Below the pieces are notes generated by a model that saw nothing but the letters and a program-made list of their open reading frames with translations, was not told where the DNA came from and did not search any database. A program made the translations under genes and the position numbers. Below are positions 1 through 11,676 of a stretch of DNA of 64,000 nt, one piece after another; the stretch's first letter is position 1, and each line of letters starts with the position of its first letter. Source of the DNA: Pseudisothecium myosuroides (lineage: Eukaryota > Streptophyta > Bryopsida > Hypnales > Lembophyllaceae); contig OX637290.1 of NCBI GenBank assembly GCA_951799445.1, positions 4,280,501 through 4,344,500 of the forward strand. The letters run 5' to 3'.

Positions 1-580
1 CCTTCTAAAGTGTATTTTTTGTACTACAAATGGTTATTTTTTAACATTTGCATCTTGTTTTATATAAGTTACATAATTACCTTTTTTTAAATTATTAAAT
101 GAGTATTGCACACATTGTTTGAAGTTCCTTCGGCTACTTGAAGCTATTGTTTGACAAAATTTGGGCCTTGTGGAGGGGTGTTTGACTTTCAGCCGCGGGG
201 CAATAATAGTGCAATAAAAAACTATTAAAAATAATATTAAAATTTTTTAAGAAATAATTTCTTAATTGCAAATCCGACGGGGCATACAAGCTAATACAAA
301 ACTGTCAAGGGTCTGTGACAACTTTTGGACTAATTTTTTTTGCATCTGCACATTTGCATGTAGTCTAACGGCCCTCTAAAGTCCTAAAATTTTTCAAATG
401 CTCGGTTGCTCCAAAAAGTTCATGGCAATATAAATTTTGATCCAAGAACCTGATTGAAAAAAAACATTACATTCTCACTAAGGGGTACATGTTCACACCT
501 TGTGTCAAAATTTTAAGAACATTTGTTAAAAAATGATTTTAGAGAGATGCCCTCTGTACGTTCAACAATCATTCAATCCT
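1..580. other. AT-rich intergenic DNA, nothing recognised
   Basis: I see no convincing coding exon, RNA gene or repeat boundary here. The sequence is AT-rich with short homopolymer runs. Confidence 0.4.
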
Positions 581-784
581 TTAAGGTATAGATACCCGCA
601 AGCGTCCCTAGATTCAATGGCGTCCTTTTCTAGGAAGGGTAGTCATTTCAGAACCTAAATGTTATTTGTTGACCAAAATGATAAGCCATGTATGGTCCAC
701 CTAGATTTACGTTTCAAAATGACTCCCCTTCCTAGAAAGGGATGCCATTGGGTCCAGGGACGCCATTGGGTGCTTGTACCTTAG
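581..784. repeat. Foldback (MITE-like) element
   Basis: The two ends are inverted copies of each other over roughly 78 bp. The left arm starts at about 582 with TAAGGTATAGATACC. The reverse complement of the right arm, read from 783, gives TAAGGTACAAGCACC. Both arms then share a CTAGGAAGGG...AGTCATTT block. The arms differ at several positions, so the copy is not recent. The loop is about 45 bp. No target-site duplication is clear and no protein is encoded. Confidence 0.7.
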
Positions 785-1784
785 AAGATAAACCAAAGCA
801 TGGATGAAAACGTAGTCATCCATTTGCCACAGCGGAAACATGATGTAAGATCTTGACATTTGTGTATTTACTATAATTGATGAATGGATTTTTATACGTT
901 TTAAGTTTAAACTCTGGGTCATTTCAGCACCGTGGTCAATTCTACAGCATAGAATTTACATAAAAATTGCTGAAATATCCGTCCCTATAAAGTACGGAGT
1001 AACAAACTAGAGAAAAACATGCCGAAAGCAACTATTGTCCAAGTCCAAGATGTTAGCATTGGAGAATGCGAGTGAGGCCTAATTAGGTTTGAGAATTCTC
1101 GATCGCCTTGAAAGTGTCCTCTAGAACACCAGTATTTGAGAGGCGCAAACACCCAGCTGCCAAGTGAACCCAACGCTCGAAAATTTCTAGTTTAGCAGCA
1201 ATAGCGGTAGTGTAGAAAGAGCAAATTTAGGGATAACTTACAAGCTGAGCTTTGAAAGTACATCGCTCTGCCACAAGCATTAGCTTAGACTCTTGAAGTC
1301 CTACTAACGCAAATGCATCATATGAATTGCATTAAAAGATCGACTCACCGTGCTTAGCATTGTCCGTCTGCTGGAAACACCTTGTAATAGTACTAATTCT
1401 CTCACCTCAGTAACGAAGTTCGTCTACTTTTCACCTCTCCTTTCAAGATATTTAAAACAGTTACGACTCTCAGAAGAAAATTGTTCTGGGCAACCGCCTA
1501 ACCTGCTCCCTACACTGCTCAAGTGAACCAAATAATTTCTACATGCTTGCAAGTAGCAACATACTGAAAACGACGAAACATTCACTACTTAAGGTACAAC
1601 TTTAAACCTAGGGCTGCCTTCGTAGGGTCATGGCTTCAATGCTGTAGCTACCCCTTCAATAGTTACGTTCGTGCTTGATCTACAGAGCATGTGCAGCTTC
1701 TGAATTATGACGATTCCGGGGTATGGAACAGCTTATGCATCATATTTGAATTCCATAGGAAGCTGATGATGCTTTCTTTCAGAG
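785..1784. other. Downstream flank of the BRX gene
   Basis: This kilobase follows the BRX stop codon on the minus strand. It probably includes that gene's 3' UTR nearest 1785. I found no other gene or repeat in it. Confidence 0.4.
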
Positions 1785-4511
1785 TCATAGATACTGTTTA
1801 TGTATTCGCCCGCGATTCTCGTCCCACCAAATTTTAGCTTGCTTCTCCGTAAACTTTTCACGACTGCAACATACGACCCACCATGGATCAGTACCAACAC
1901 AAACCTTGCAAAGCAGAACAATAGATAACTACAGTATTGACTTGAATAGCATTGACGCTGACTAATAGTGGTTACTATATAATCCATCTCAAATTAGAAC
2001 TTCGAGTTGACCTTTGAAGCTCACATCGAACATGATGAAATTAAGCTTGTGAAGTATCAATTACCTGAACCTGACACGCTTCAACTCTCTCCCTCCCCCG
2101 GTCAAATTTTTCAATGTTAAATACACGCCGGGAACATCTTCTTCAACCCAGGTAGTTTCTTCTCCATCGAAGGTTCTTTCACTACCTTCCTCGCTCCCAT
2201 GAGTCTCGGTTTCGGTTGCTCTTTCACCAGTAACGGAGTCCGAGACTTCGCTAACTGCGTCTCTCATAGACTCTCTGATGGATTCTCTAATCGTCGCTTC
2301 CCTGATTGAGGCCTCCCTGCTCGATGCATCTCTCAAAGATGTTCCACGAGATATCCCAGAAGAACTATACCCAGCGGATGCCTCTCTACTCGAAAATCCT
2401 CGCGACCCCTGAGGACTATACGCCGGGGTTGCATACCCTGAAACCCCTGAAACCTGCTGAAAACCATTACATTTTTTTACTGTAAGCCTTGCCCACTGAC
2501 ATATTGTCTAGCTCTGAATAGAACCAATAAATTTAAACGACTCTCTTGCTACCGGTATATTACTTCAAACTCAGCCCTGTGCTCAATCAGATAAAACCGT
2601 TATCTACTATGGGCGCTTCCGTAGAGCTCCCGGGTGCCAAAGTTGGAGGAGGAACAATACCTCTTCTTCTGAGCTTGAAGTAGCCTGGTGGTCATTTGTC
2701 GTGGTTCTTTCAAATGCGGGTACATTGTAGACTGCGCGGACACGATTCCCATTCTCCGCCCACCACTCTTCTGCTTCTTTCTTGCTGAAAATATCTCGGC
2801 TGCAAATAAAAACAGACGATATTACAATTTCATCTGTACAGCTTCCGGCCGCATCACTTGGAGAACTTTTACCCAACTGAACCGAATTCATCCCAATTTT
2901 CTACCACCTTCCCATACCGTCCCTAGTTCTGACAACAGTAAAGATACTTCGGCGGCTAATCCTAATTCCAACGCAGAACATTTTTCCGAACATACGTCCA
3001 TGTGAATACGTCCGAGTACCTGAATCGAATGCGTTTAAGAGCGTTGCAACCGTTAGGTAGAATCACAAATGTTATGAACACTCCAAGCTCTACTTGTGAG
3101 AACCATTCAGTGCCAGGAACTCCTGCTCCCTGCGGAACAAGACGGTTAAAATTTCGAAGTTCTTCCGGAACCTTAATAGCGGTACCGTTGGCCACATGAT
3201 AGCTCGCATAACTTGGGCTTTCATTACGTGGAGTTGGGGGTTTGCTCTGCAAACAACAGAACGAGAGACGACACAAAGTCAATCCCAAGTTGGCAATTAA
3301 TGTTAGGTGATGTAAGCGAGAAAATTACATGTAGAAAAATTGATGGAAACCCCAATCATCACAACCCGCAGTTCATTTACAGTTCATTTACAGCAGAAGT
3401 GGCTAGAAACCTCTTACAGGGGGATTTGATTTCTGTTCCGGAATGGCCGCTTGAGATGACCGTGCAGAAGGTGGATCATCGAAAAGGTTACTTCCTTGGT
3501 CATCTTTCAATGAGCTAGAAATTACTTGTTGAACAACTGGTAGCGAAAAATTGGCGTCGTCATAACTGTTTGCAGAATCCATTGAAACTTCAGGATGGAC
3601 AGCGTGCGCAGCGTCTTGCTCAGAGGCGGAAGTTGAACAAGGCTTGCAGGAATGTGTGCAAGCTCCCGCTGTCAACTTAGATGCCATCCCTTTGAACTGC
3701 AGCACGAAGCAGCGCTAGTTTAGAACAAATAAGTAGATTTTCTGTGTCGATTCAATCAATATTCCAGCTCCACATTCAAGTCTAAATGACTCATAAGATA
3801 AGAACTGCCTAGGAAAAGGTTGCCGCTTGCCAGCTCCAACCTTCTAAGAAAGTAGTATCTTCAGTGCAAATAGAGGACCATTCATCAAATCCGTCGTTTG
3901 AAATTACGTACGAAATCTACCCATGATGGTAAACAAGAAATCTATAGAAGAGAAACAGAAAAGCATACAGAAAATATCATTGAATCTGAATGTATAGTCT
4001 ATAAATAACAGGCAGTCACCAGAAGTGCCAAACCTGCTCAACTGTTAACTTCAACAACCTTGGAATTTTTTTACGTTAAACATCAGAAAGGTCAAAAGCA
4101 GAAGGTGTAGATTAGATACTAGAATATGAGTCACCAGTTTGTACTCGGGGAGAGAGAACCTACGTCTGTAGATCGCAATGGAGCTCTTGAGCATTGCAGT
4201 GCAGCAAAAAAACTTTTCCAACCTTTTCCAACAGGCTTTCGAGATGCAAACTCGTCGTTTCCTTCATGAGCATGAGGACTCGCCTGGGCTGGAGATATGC
4301 TTTGCTCCCGGCTTTGCTCCCGACTAAGTTCCCGGCTGTGATTTCCTTGGCTTTTGAAAGACCAAGACGGATGGATCAAACTCTGGCAAGTGAACGACTT
4401 CGTTTTTCGCAAGTTCGATTTGGACTCCGATCTCATCGGTATCTTTGACTCTTTCTCGTAGTCACCCTCAATGGCCTCTTCCAAAGTCCTTGAACTCATA
4501 CAGGCCAGCAT
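1785..4511 (-). CDS. BRX: BREVIS RADIX family protein, 6 exons, 486 aa
   Basis: On the minus strand the exons are 4511-4164, 3696-3418, 3246-3020, 2799-2661, 2453-2065 and 1863-1785. They sum to 1,461 nt with consistent phases. Two BRX domains are visible. The first (about residues 256-312) reads EWFSQVELGVFITF, then ALKRIRFS across a junction, then EAEEWWAEN. The second (about 432-486) reads WVEEDVPGVYLTL, LKRVRFS and KIWWDENRGRIHKQYL before the stop. The N-terminus begins MLAC, like the family's palmitoylated MLxC start, which is why I chose 4511 over upstream ATGs at 4523 and 4550. A degenerate KDMA-like segment (FKGMASKLTAG...SCKPC) follows near residue 118. BRX proteins are plant-specific, plasma-membrane-polar regulators of growth. 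The region before domain 2 is rich in RE/RES repeats. The exon 1 donor (GAC|GTAGGT) is the least certain junction. Confidence 0.93.
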
Positions 4512-6149
4512 TTTGACGGCCATCGTTCTTACCCGAACCGGGAAGACCAATGTAATGTTTTCTCTATTTTTATCGCTAGAGTACTACATACTCACAAAGA
4601 CAAGCAGATTTTTGCACATTATCTTACAGCATAATCTACACACTTATCAACTAGCTTCCAGAGACTACAAACTCAGACGCAGCGATTAATTTTAAAAACT
4701 CGCTTCTATATCAATATCCAGTCGAGCGCATCATCAACGAGCATCACTCGTCCTAGCGACGACGAAACTTTCAGACGCATTCATACGCAGTCAGCAATCT
4801 TCCACGCTTGCAACCGAAGCTGTAGAACTTGAATGCCGACCATTCAAGTAGGAAAAAAAAAGCCAAGAACGCCAACAGCGCTCAAAGCTCGTTCGTAAGG
4901 CCGGATCAAAAGCCTTAAAAAGAGATCCTCCAAATCGCCTGCACCTACAAAGCGCAAGGCGGAGAACTAAGAACTAAATACGTTCAAAATCTGAAAATCC
5001 TCATGTAGCTACAACCACAAATTGAAAATTGAATCCAGAGTCACGCATTCCACCAGGAGCTGACACTCCGCACACGCCATTACGTCAACGTTTCCAGGCG
5101 AACAGCTTCCGTAACAATCCGCCACCTACTCTACATCAAAAAAGAATCAAATCCTCCACATCTCATCGTCCAAACAAATCTCATAGTACACGTGACCGAC
5201 CGCTAATCCTAACCACACTCATCTCCTTCAAAAAAAAAACTCTGTCTGCCTCAAAATTCTAACGAAACAAGTCCACAAGAAAAAAAGAATCAATCTACAT
5301 CAATCGCGCACTGTCTTTCTCCATTCAAGTCCTCTCTCAATCCAAAGAAACTCACAGCACCAACTGAGTCTCTCTCTTCATCTCAGTTCGAATTCCAAGC
5401 TCGAAATTCAAGCTCCACGACAACTAATAAGCTTCCATTCAAGCTCCGCATTCGCCTCGGAGAATGCTGAGAGACCCGGAGACCCCGCCATCGCCGAAAT
5501 TAAGTCGACAAAAACGCAAAATCCTCTGGAAATTCGAGAAAATGGCGCTCAAGGGACCCGAGAGGCAGAACATCGAAGGAACTCGTAAGGAACTCTCAGG
5601 GAACTCGTCGAGAACTCTGAGAACGGAGACGGGAGCGTGTGCCCTGACTCGTTCCTGAAGGATTCCCTTGTTCCCCGCTCTGGACGCCGCAAGCCCGGCA
5701 GCATTGCCGGGTCTGTAGGACTGAAGATAGTGAGATTGCTGACTTGAACAGAAGCCAATCTAAGCAAATGAGAAGTATTTAATTGTATTTTTGAATGGAG
5801 TTTATTTTTGCTCGGTTGTTGTGAAACTAAATTGTGGTTCAAAACTGTGGAGGTATTCTCGAGGTTTGAGGCGGGGTTCCGCTGAGTGAAGGGTCCTCGG
5901 AGAATATTTTATCCTTTTTTTGGTCAGGGGCGTTAGGGACCTGCTAAAGGTGAAGACTGGGTTTAGTAGTTGATTTATGGGAGGTCAAATTCGAGGACGG
6001 CATGTCATTGTAGAATGTCAATTTAAGACCATTCACTGTTTCTCTTATTCAAGGTCAACTAGTGTGTCCCCTGTCCCATTGCCACAATCCAAATAAAAGT
6101 AAAAGCCTAACTATAGAATTCATAAAAACTTCGAAATTCTGAAACCACT
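4512..6149. other. Upstream flank of BRX, no gene recognised
   Basis: This stretch holds the likely promoter and 5' UTR of the minus-strand BRX gene near 4512-5000. A GC-richer patch at about 5460-5710 contains a small perfect hairpin (CCCGGCA/TGCCGGG, about 5693-5713). Open frames at 5464-5658 and 5549-5842 resemble no family I know. They overlap on opposite strands, so I do not call them genes. Confidence 0.4.
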
Positions 6150-7027
6150 GAAAATTGCCATTTCTGCTACGATCACTCCCTAAACAAAAAAAAAAAAAAA
6201 AAAAATTAGAATCTAACCATAGGATCTTGTACTTCACTTGTCTCAAATCATGTGGTAAGAATTTCATGAAGTTTGACCGTGCGGATTGGATGATACTAGC
6301 ATTTGAAGTTGGACAAAAAAAATTTGAACTGTGGCTTGCAGTTTCAGATGACTTTGACGGCCATTTGTGGATTTTTTTTGCACTACACACCATAAAGTTA
6401 AAAAAATTTATGTTGAGCATTTGAGTTAAGAGTTGGAGAAAAAGATTTCAGAATGTCAAAACTTGATTTTCACATATAAAAAAATTGTTAAGTAGAAGTA
6501 GGTCCAAAATTGAACAAAACACTAAATCTTTAATAGCTATTAGGTGGAATTAAAACACCATAATACCAACGGTGGGATTGTTCTTGCAAACAAACTTAAC
6601 CTTGTCAAAAGAAAATTTGAATTCTTTTGAAAATTGCATTCAAAAATGAATTCTATAAGTGTTTTTTTTTAAAAGATGCTTAGACTGCCCAAAAAACAAG
6701 ATTGTCCATAACTTTCTCATTCTGAGTCTAAATAGAATGAATCAAAGCTTCAAATGTAGACAAACACATAATCTCTAAGAAAAAAAATTCAAAAAAAAAA
6801 TTCAATTTTTTAAGGTTTTTTTTTTCTGCCCAACGAATTGCTTTTTTGACTTCGGGTGGCATAACTTTTGCTCCCAGGCACCGATTGAAAAAAAGATTAT
6901 ATTTTTAGAAAGCTAATGTGATTTCCTATCTTCAAAAAAAGTTTCAAAAAATCAGGTCAAAATTTCAGGTCGCACAAGCCTGCCCCAAATCCCAAGTGTC
7001 CCCCGAGGGACTTTAGGCCTTTAGGGG
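6150..7027 (-). mobile_element. Truncated TTAA/CCCC-family element
   Basis: This is an inverted relative of the element at 56277-57176. Shared blocks include the 'gcccaaaaaacaag' segment near 6695, 'ttgttaagtagaagtagg' near 6485, and 'atctaaccataggatct' near 6214. The end at 7009-7027 is ACTTTAGGCCTTTAGGGG, followed by TTAG instead of TTAA. The opposite end lacks the first 45 or so bases and its terminal CCCCTAAAGG motif, so the copy is truncated. It has no coding capacity. Confidence 0.65.
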
Positions 7028-7614
7028 TTAGATGTGGCACTTAGCAACCGACTTGAAGTTAAAAAAATACATGTATAGGTTACAATACGGAGTCAATTGT
7101 TAGTATGAATGTATCTATTGTCTTCAAGGGGGTAGTTCAAGAAAAATTGGCTGATTTTGTAGCGGATTGGTAGTTTTCATGCTTTTGAGGGTAGTACCAT
7201 AAAATTAATTTTTTTTAAATAGAAAAATATGGTCAATGTATACACCGTGAAGAAGAAGGTATCCTAGGAAGGAAAAGCATAGAAAAATTCTCTAATTAGG
7301 TGAACTAGGAAAGTGCAGAATCTAAAGATAATAGATGTTTTGATGATTTAATTTGTAAAAAATAGGAAATTTTTTTACAAAAAAACTAAAAATTGTCTAT
7401 TTGTGAGGACTTGATGGTGATGAGATTTTACCAAAAGAATGGGCTTGAAACCATCTTCAATGTTTAGAAGTATGGATGCAAGGGAGCCCTATTTGCACAA
7501 ATCTGGAGGACACAAAATAATATATTTTTAGATGTCTTTTGGTAGGAACATGCTTGCCTATTATAGAAATAGACTACAAAATTTCAGCTCTAGATCATTA
7601 ATTTTGGATACTCC
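7028..7614. other. AT-rich spacer
   Basis: I see nothing but AT-rich sequence between two mobile elements. Confidence 0.4.
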
Positions 7615-8389
7615 CTAGTGGATGATTGCAAGAAACACTTGTCCTATTTCTTGTCCCCTTGCCCTCGGGAATTGATTTTTTGCTCATAACTTTTGCATTG
7701 TTTGTCCATTTGGCATGAAATTTGGAATGAAGGTAGATGCGGTAGTTTCAGACATTGAATAATTTTTTCAATTTTTTCAAATTAGTTTACTATTTTTAAC
7801 CTGACCCCGATTGGATGTCTACCTTGGCCATTTTGCGGGGTTTTAGTCTTATTTTTTACCCAAAAATGCGAATTTGAAGCCACAAATTGGACATGTAGGA
7901 GGTCTACTAACATTACAAGGGCTAACGATGAGTTTTAATGAAAATAGCAACATGTCGGTTGCACACATGGGGTCAAAGTGACCTTCTTTTGCGCAAAAGG
8001 TACGAAGAGGGAAAAAATTCCCTTCATGAATTTTTTGGTGCAATGCAAGCGTAGTCTTCTCTAACAAAATGGATTTTTTATGGATTTTTTTGAATTTTTT
8101 TTGGATTTTTTTTTAATTACTAAAAATGCAAACCTCCACAAACCCCTTTTCAGCTATTTTTTGCACCCAATAGCTTCTGTAGTACTTTGTAGTAGTCTGT
8201 AGTACTGCATAGTACAACAGACTACTAAATCAACAGTTTAGATCTGCAGGCGCCTTGAATTGACGGTTCAGATTTACTAGGGCGCTACTAAAACATAGTA
8301 TTGGTAGTATTGCATAGTATTGCTAGTCTTGTGGTGAAAAAACGTAGTTTTGACAGAAAAATGTGAAGTGTTTCTTGCAACTACCCTAG
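7615..8389. mobile_element. TIR element, CAAGAAACAC family (copy 1)
   Basis: The left end at about 7615-7638 reads CTAGTGGATGATTGCAAGAAACACTT. The right end reads AAGTGTTTCTTGCAACTACCCTAG (8366-8389), which is its imperfect reverse complement. Just inside the left end is a block (TTGATTTTTTGCTCATAACTTTTGCATT) also found inside copy 2 near 10990. This shows the two are one family. No transposase is visible. Exact ends and target-site duplication are uncertain. Confidence 0.6.
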
Positions 8390-9797
8390 TACCCAAAACC
8401 TCACATGCGACAAATTAGCAAAATTGACTTTTAAATATAAAATAATTTTTTTAATTTTTGAAAAATAAGTGATATGATTGCAATGGAAACATCCATCTCC
8501 AATAAAAATTTCAAGTTCATTGGATTCATGCTTCAAAAGTTATATTGCGCATGCCAGGTCCGTTACGCTACATGTGACAAAAAAAGGACTGGTCTTTTTT
8601 GCAATCACCTGAGAGAGAATAAAGCGTGCCATCATTCATGCATGTTGTCTTCTTTTCATCAATTGTGTATGAAAAAATGATAATTGGTGCTCAAACTTTT
8701 AGTTGTTGGAAACCAATTCTCTCAATCCCATTGACAAAGGCTACATATTTACCCTTTATGCTATAAATAAGATAGTTGAAAAGGTTTTGCACCTCCACTT
8801 TATATTCATTTGGACAATTTGGGTCAAAACTAGACAAGTTGTAACCATTAAGGACATGCATAAGGTTTTGTCCCCCATTGGAATGCATGGCAATAATGTG
8901 GTTAGTGATTTTCAAAGATGTAGAACTATTAAAGAAATCAAACAATGTTCCCAACAAACCGAGTCTTTATGGAGTCAATTGTGCTAAAAATTTTAAGCCA
9001 AGTACCTTGATTGGAAGATCCAACAATGTCTAAAAAGATGTAGTGGTAGCTATATACAATATATTAAACAATGGGAACGCTAAGAAAAATCACATGGACT
9101 TGAAGGAGGCCCTAGCTAAAAGATTTTTGGCAATTTTTTACAAAATTGACATTGATTGATAATCAACGATACTAATATATACCAATCGAAAGGCCAAAAG
9201 TTGGGTTGTCTTTTTGTCACTTGCTTCAGTAAATATCATGTTACTCAATACATGGTGGATACGTACAATCTCTCTTTTATCATTTTTGAACTAAATGTTA
9301 TTTCCTTGCTCTTTCTAGACCTATGCTAAATCTTATGAAATGTACGTGCTACATAATCTAATCATCAAACACTATCCATTTTTTGTTGAGGAATATAGAT
9401 TTTTGTTCGTGTGGTTGTATCAGAGAATGGAAAATTTCTTCACATGGCCAAAGCTTCCTACCAACATCATACACAACATTCAAGTGGTTGACCACAAGCA
9501 AAGAGATAGTGCATTGCTTTAGCCCTTTGAACATTGGTCCTACATTGCAATTCATCATTTTAGAAACATTCAAGAAAATGTAGAGAAACAATTGTTAGCA
9601 AATGAACAAGCTGACATTGAAGCAACTATTCAAGCTTGGAATCTTTTGGGCAGTGAAAACTCCTCTACAATAAGCACATATTCCTATATAGTTTGTTGAC
9701 TTGCATAGCAATGCACTAAAAATCTATAAGTTGGAGATAATTCGAGTAATATGAAATAAAATATTTTGAATTTTAGGAGCTATCAACTATGTGATGG

Positions 9798-9798
<1 letters not shown>
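8390..9798 (+). other. Possible decayed coding tract, unidentified
   Basis: Several plus-strand frames here look like amino-acid-coding sequence broken by stops. Examples are 8703-8987, with the segment QVVTIKDMHKVLSPIGMHG; 9088-9165, with NHMDLKEALAKRFLAIFYK; and 9340-9660, with NLIIKHYPFFVEEYRFL and later LLANEQADIEATIQAWNLL. I do not recognise the family. It could be a dead transposon protein or a gene remnant. The frames do not join without shifts. Confidence 0.25.

Positions 9799-9887
<89 letters not shown>
9799..9887. repeat. (TA)n microsatellite
   Basis: An uninterrupted alternating TA tract of about 88 bp. It produces spurious YIYI open frames. Confidence 0.97.
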
Positions 9888-9891
<4 letters not shown>

Positions 9892-10352
9892 CTTTCTTTT
9901 GCACTAGAGCTTTGTTGTGAATTGCTTATATCGAAGATTCACTTGGAGCATCATATCGAAACCAAAGATAAGCTCATGTTGAACATTTGCAAGTAATTAG
10001 TCTCACCCTACTTCAATTTCACCATGTAAGTTACAAATGTTAATCACTTGTACCACACCACACTAGTCTATTAGCTCCCATTTCTTTCCATTGACCTAAC
10101 ATTGACAATTGAATTGCAAATTGGCATATTATGTCAATTTGCCAATATTGAACCTGAAAATAAGTGAGTTTCAATCTATTGTACACTTGATCAAATTAGC
10201 TCCATCTATTTTTTATAGTCCCAACCATAGTGTCTATCAAGGACAATAACAACAAACTTGTCTAATACTTAAAAAAAAAATAATGTTGTTGTTCTCCTGA
10301 TTTTTGGTGCTTTTACAAATAAGTCTACCACCATTGGAGATATGTTTGCTTG
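9888..10352. other. AT-rich spacer
   Basis: I see no gene or repeat boundary between the TA tract and the next element. Confidence 0.4.
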
Positions 10353-11676
10353 CTGGGTGAATGCAAGAAACACCTGTACTCCCTCAGTCTCAAAATAAAT
10401 CCAGGATTTCCAAATATACTTGTCGATCTCAAATTAAATTTGGAATTGGCTCTCCACAACTTGATGGACAACAATTGAAGCTAGTTCAAACACCCTAAAG
10501 CAAAAGAATCTATAGATGTTACACTCCAAAGACTATATAGCAATTCAATCCTTGCAAAAGGAATCAAAATGCAACTTCTAACTAACCAAAGGCAAAGAAG
10601 TCAACCCAAAACTATACAAAAATAGCTACTAACAAATCTCTTGTTGAGAATTTCTTGGAGTTGAATCACAAGACATTGTTGGAATTGAATACAATTGACA
10701 TCAATGAACATCATTGCACCAACATTGTTTGAAGAATGATCAAAATTAATACCACTGGAGCAATTCCAAAAAAGACAAAAATTTGTCACTTTTGCCTCTT
10801 GTTTTCAACATGCGATGCTTCACTTTTACCTTCCATTCTTTCACACCTAGTGGGATTTAGTAGAAGCTACAATATCTCCACAATCCCTTGAAAATAGGAA
10901 CAAATCACGCATTAATCTGGCCATTTCTAGGAAACTCCGGATTTATTTCGAGACGGAGGGAGTAATATTTTGCATCACACCTTGAGTGCTGATTTGTTTT
11001 CTGGCCATAACCTTTGCATTTTGGCTCTAAATGATTCAAGATTTATAGGCAAGGTACTCATTACTATTATATACCTTGCCTAATTTTCTTGTAATTTTAA
11101 AAAATAGGTTATCGTCCAAAAATAGCCTCCAATTTATGTCACACTTGCCAATTTGGAGTTTTTAGTATAGAGTACCATTTAGTACCCAAAAAAAGGAATT
11201 TGGAGCTGAAATTTGGAGCAAATGGTCTTCTAGTAGACTTATAGCTACTGTCTAAAGGAATTCTATAATCAATTGTATGTGGTGTGGAAGTTCACAAAGT
11301 ACACTTCTTTTTGCTTACATTTAGTAACATATAAAATATTGTTTTGGAGGTTTGGGGGGGTCAATGACCATCTTCTAGAGATTTTTTACAAATGGCCAAT
11401 TTTTATTTTATGTATTTATTTATTTTTCCTATTTTAAACTAATTAGAACATCAAAGTATCCATTTTCTTGAGATTTGACACTTTTCTAGTTCTCTTGCTG
11501 AGAGAATTTTTCTATGCAGTTCCTTTGGTGGTTACCTCATCTAAAGGCATATACATTAGCCATATTTTTTTAATTTTTTAAAAATTATTTTTCAAATTTT
11601 CAAATATTTTAGAAAAAAAAGGCATGAGTATTGTGAAATGCAATAAAAGTGGCAGGTGTTTCTTGCATTCACCCTG
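10353..11676. mobile_element. TIR element, CAAGAAACAC family (copy 2), carrying a nested Stowaway
   Basis: The left terminus GGGTGAATGCAAGAAACACC (near 10356) is matched by GGTGTTTCTTGCATTCACCC near 11655-11674. A Stowaway-like element occupies 10379-10962, immediately inside the left terminus. Without it the element would be about 740 bp, close to copy 1 (7615-8389). The internal 'tggccataacctttgcatt' block after the insertion matches the corresponding block of copy 1. No protein is encoded. Confidence 0.65.
10379..10962. mobile_element. Stowaway-like MITE nested in the 10353-11676 element
   Basis: The left end is CTCCCTCAGTCTCAAAATAA preceded by TA. The right end is TTATTTCGAGACGGAGGGAG followed by TA. 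The ends are imperfect inverted copies (continuing with AATCC / GGATT). The TA flanks are the target-site duplication typical of Tc1/mariner-derived Stowaway MITEs. At 584 bp it is long for the class and encodes no transposase. Confidence 0.8.
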
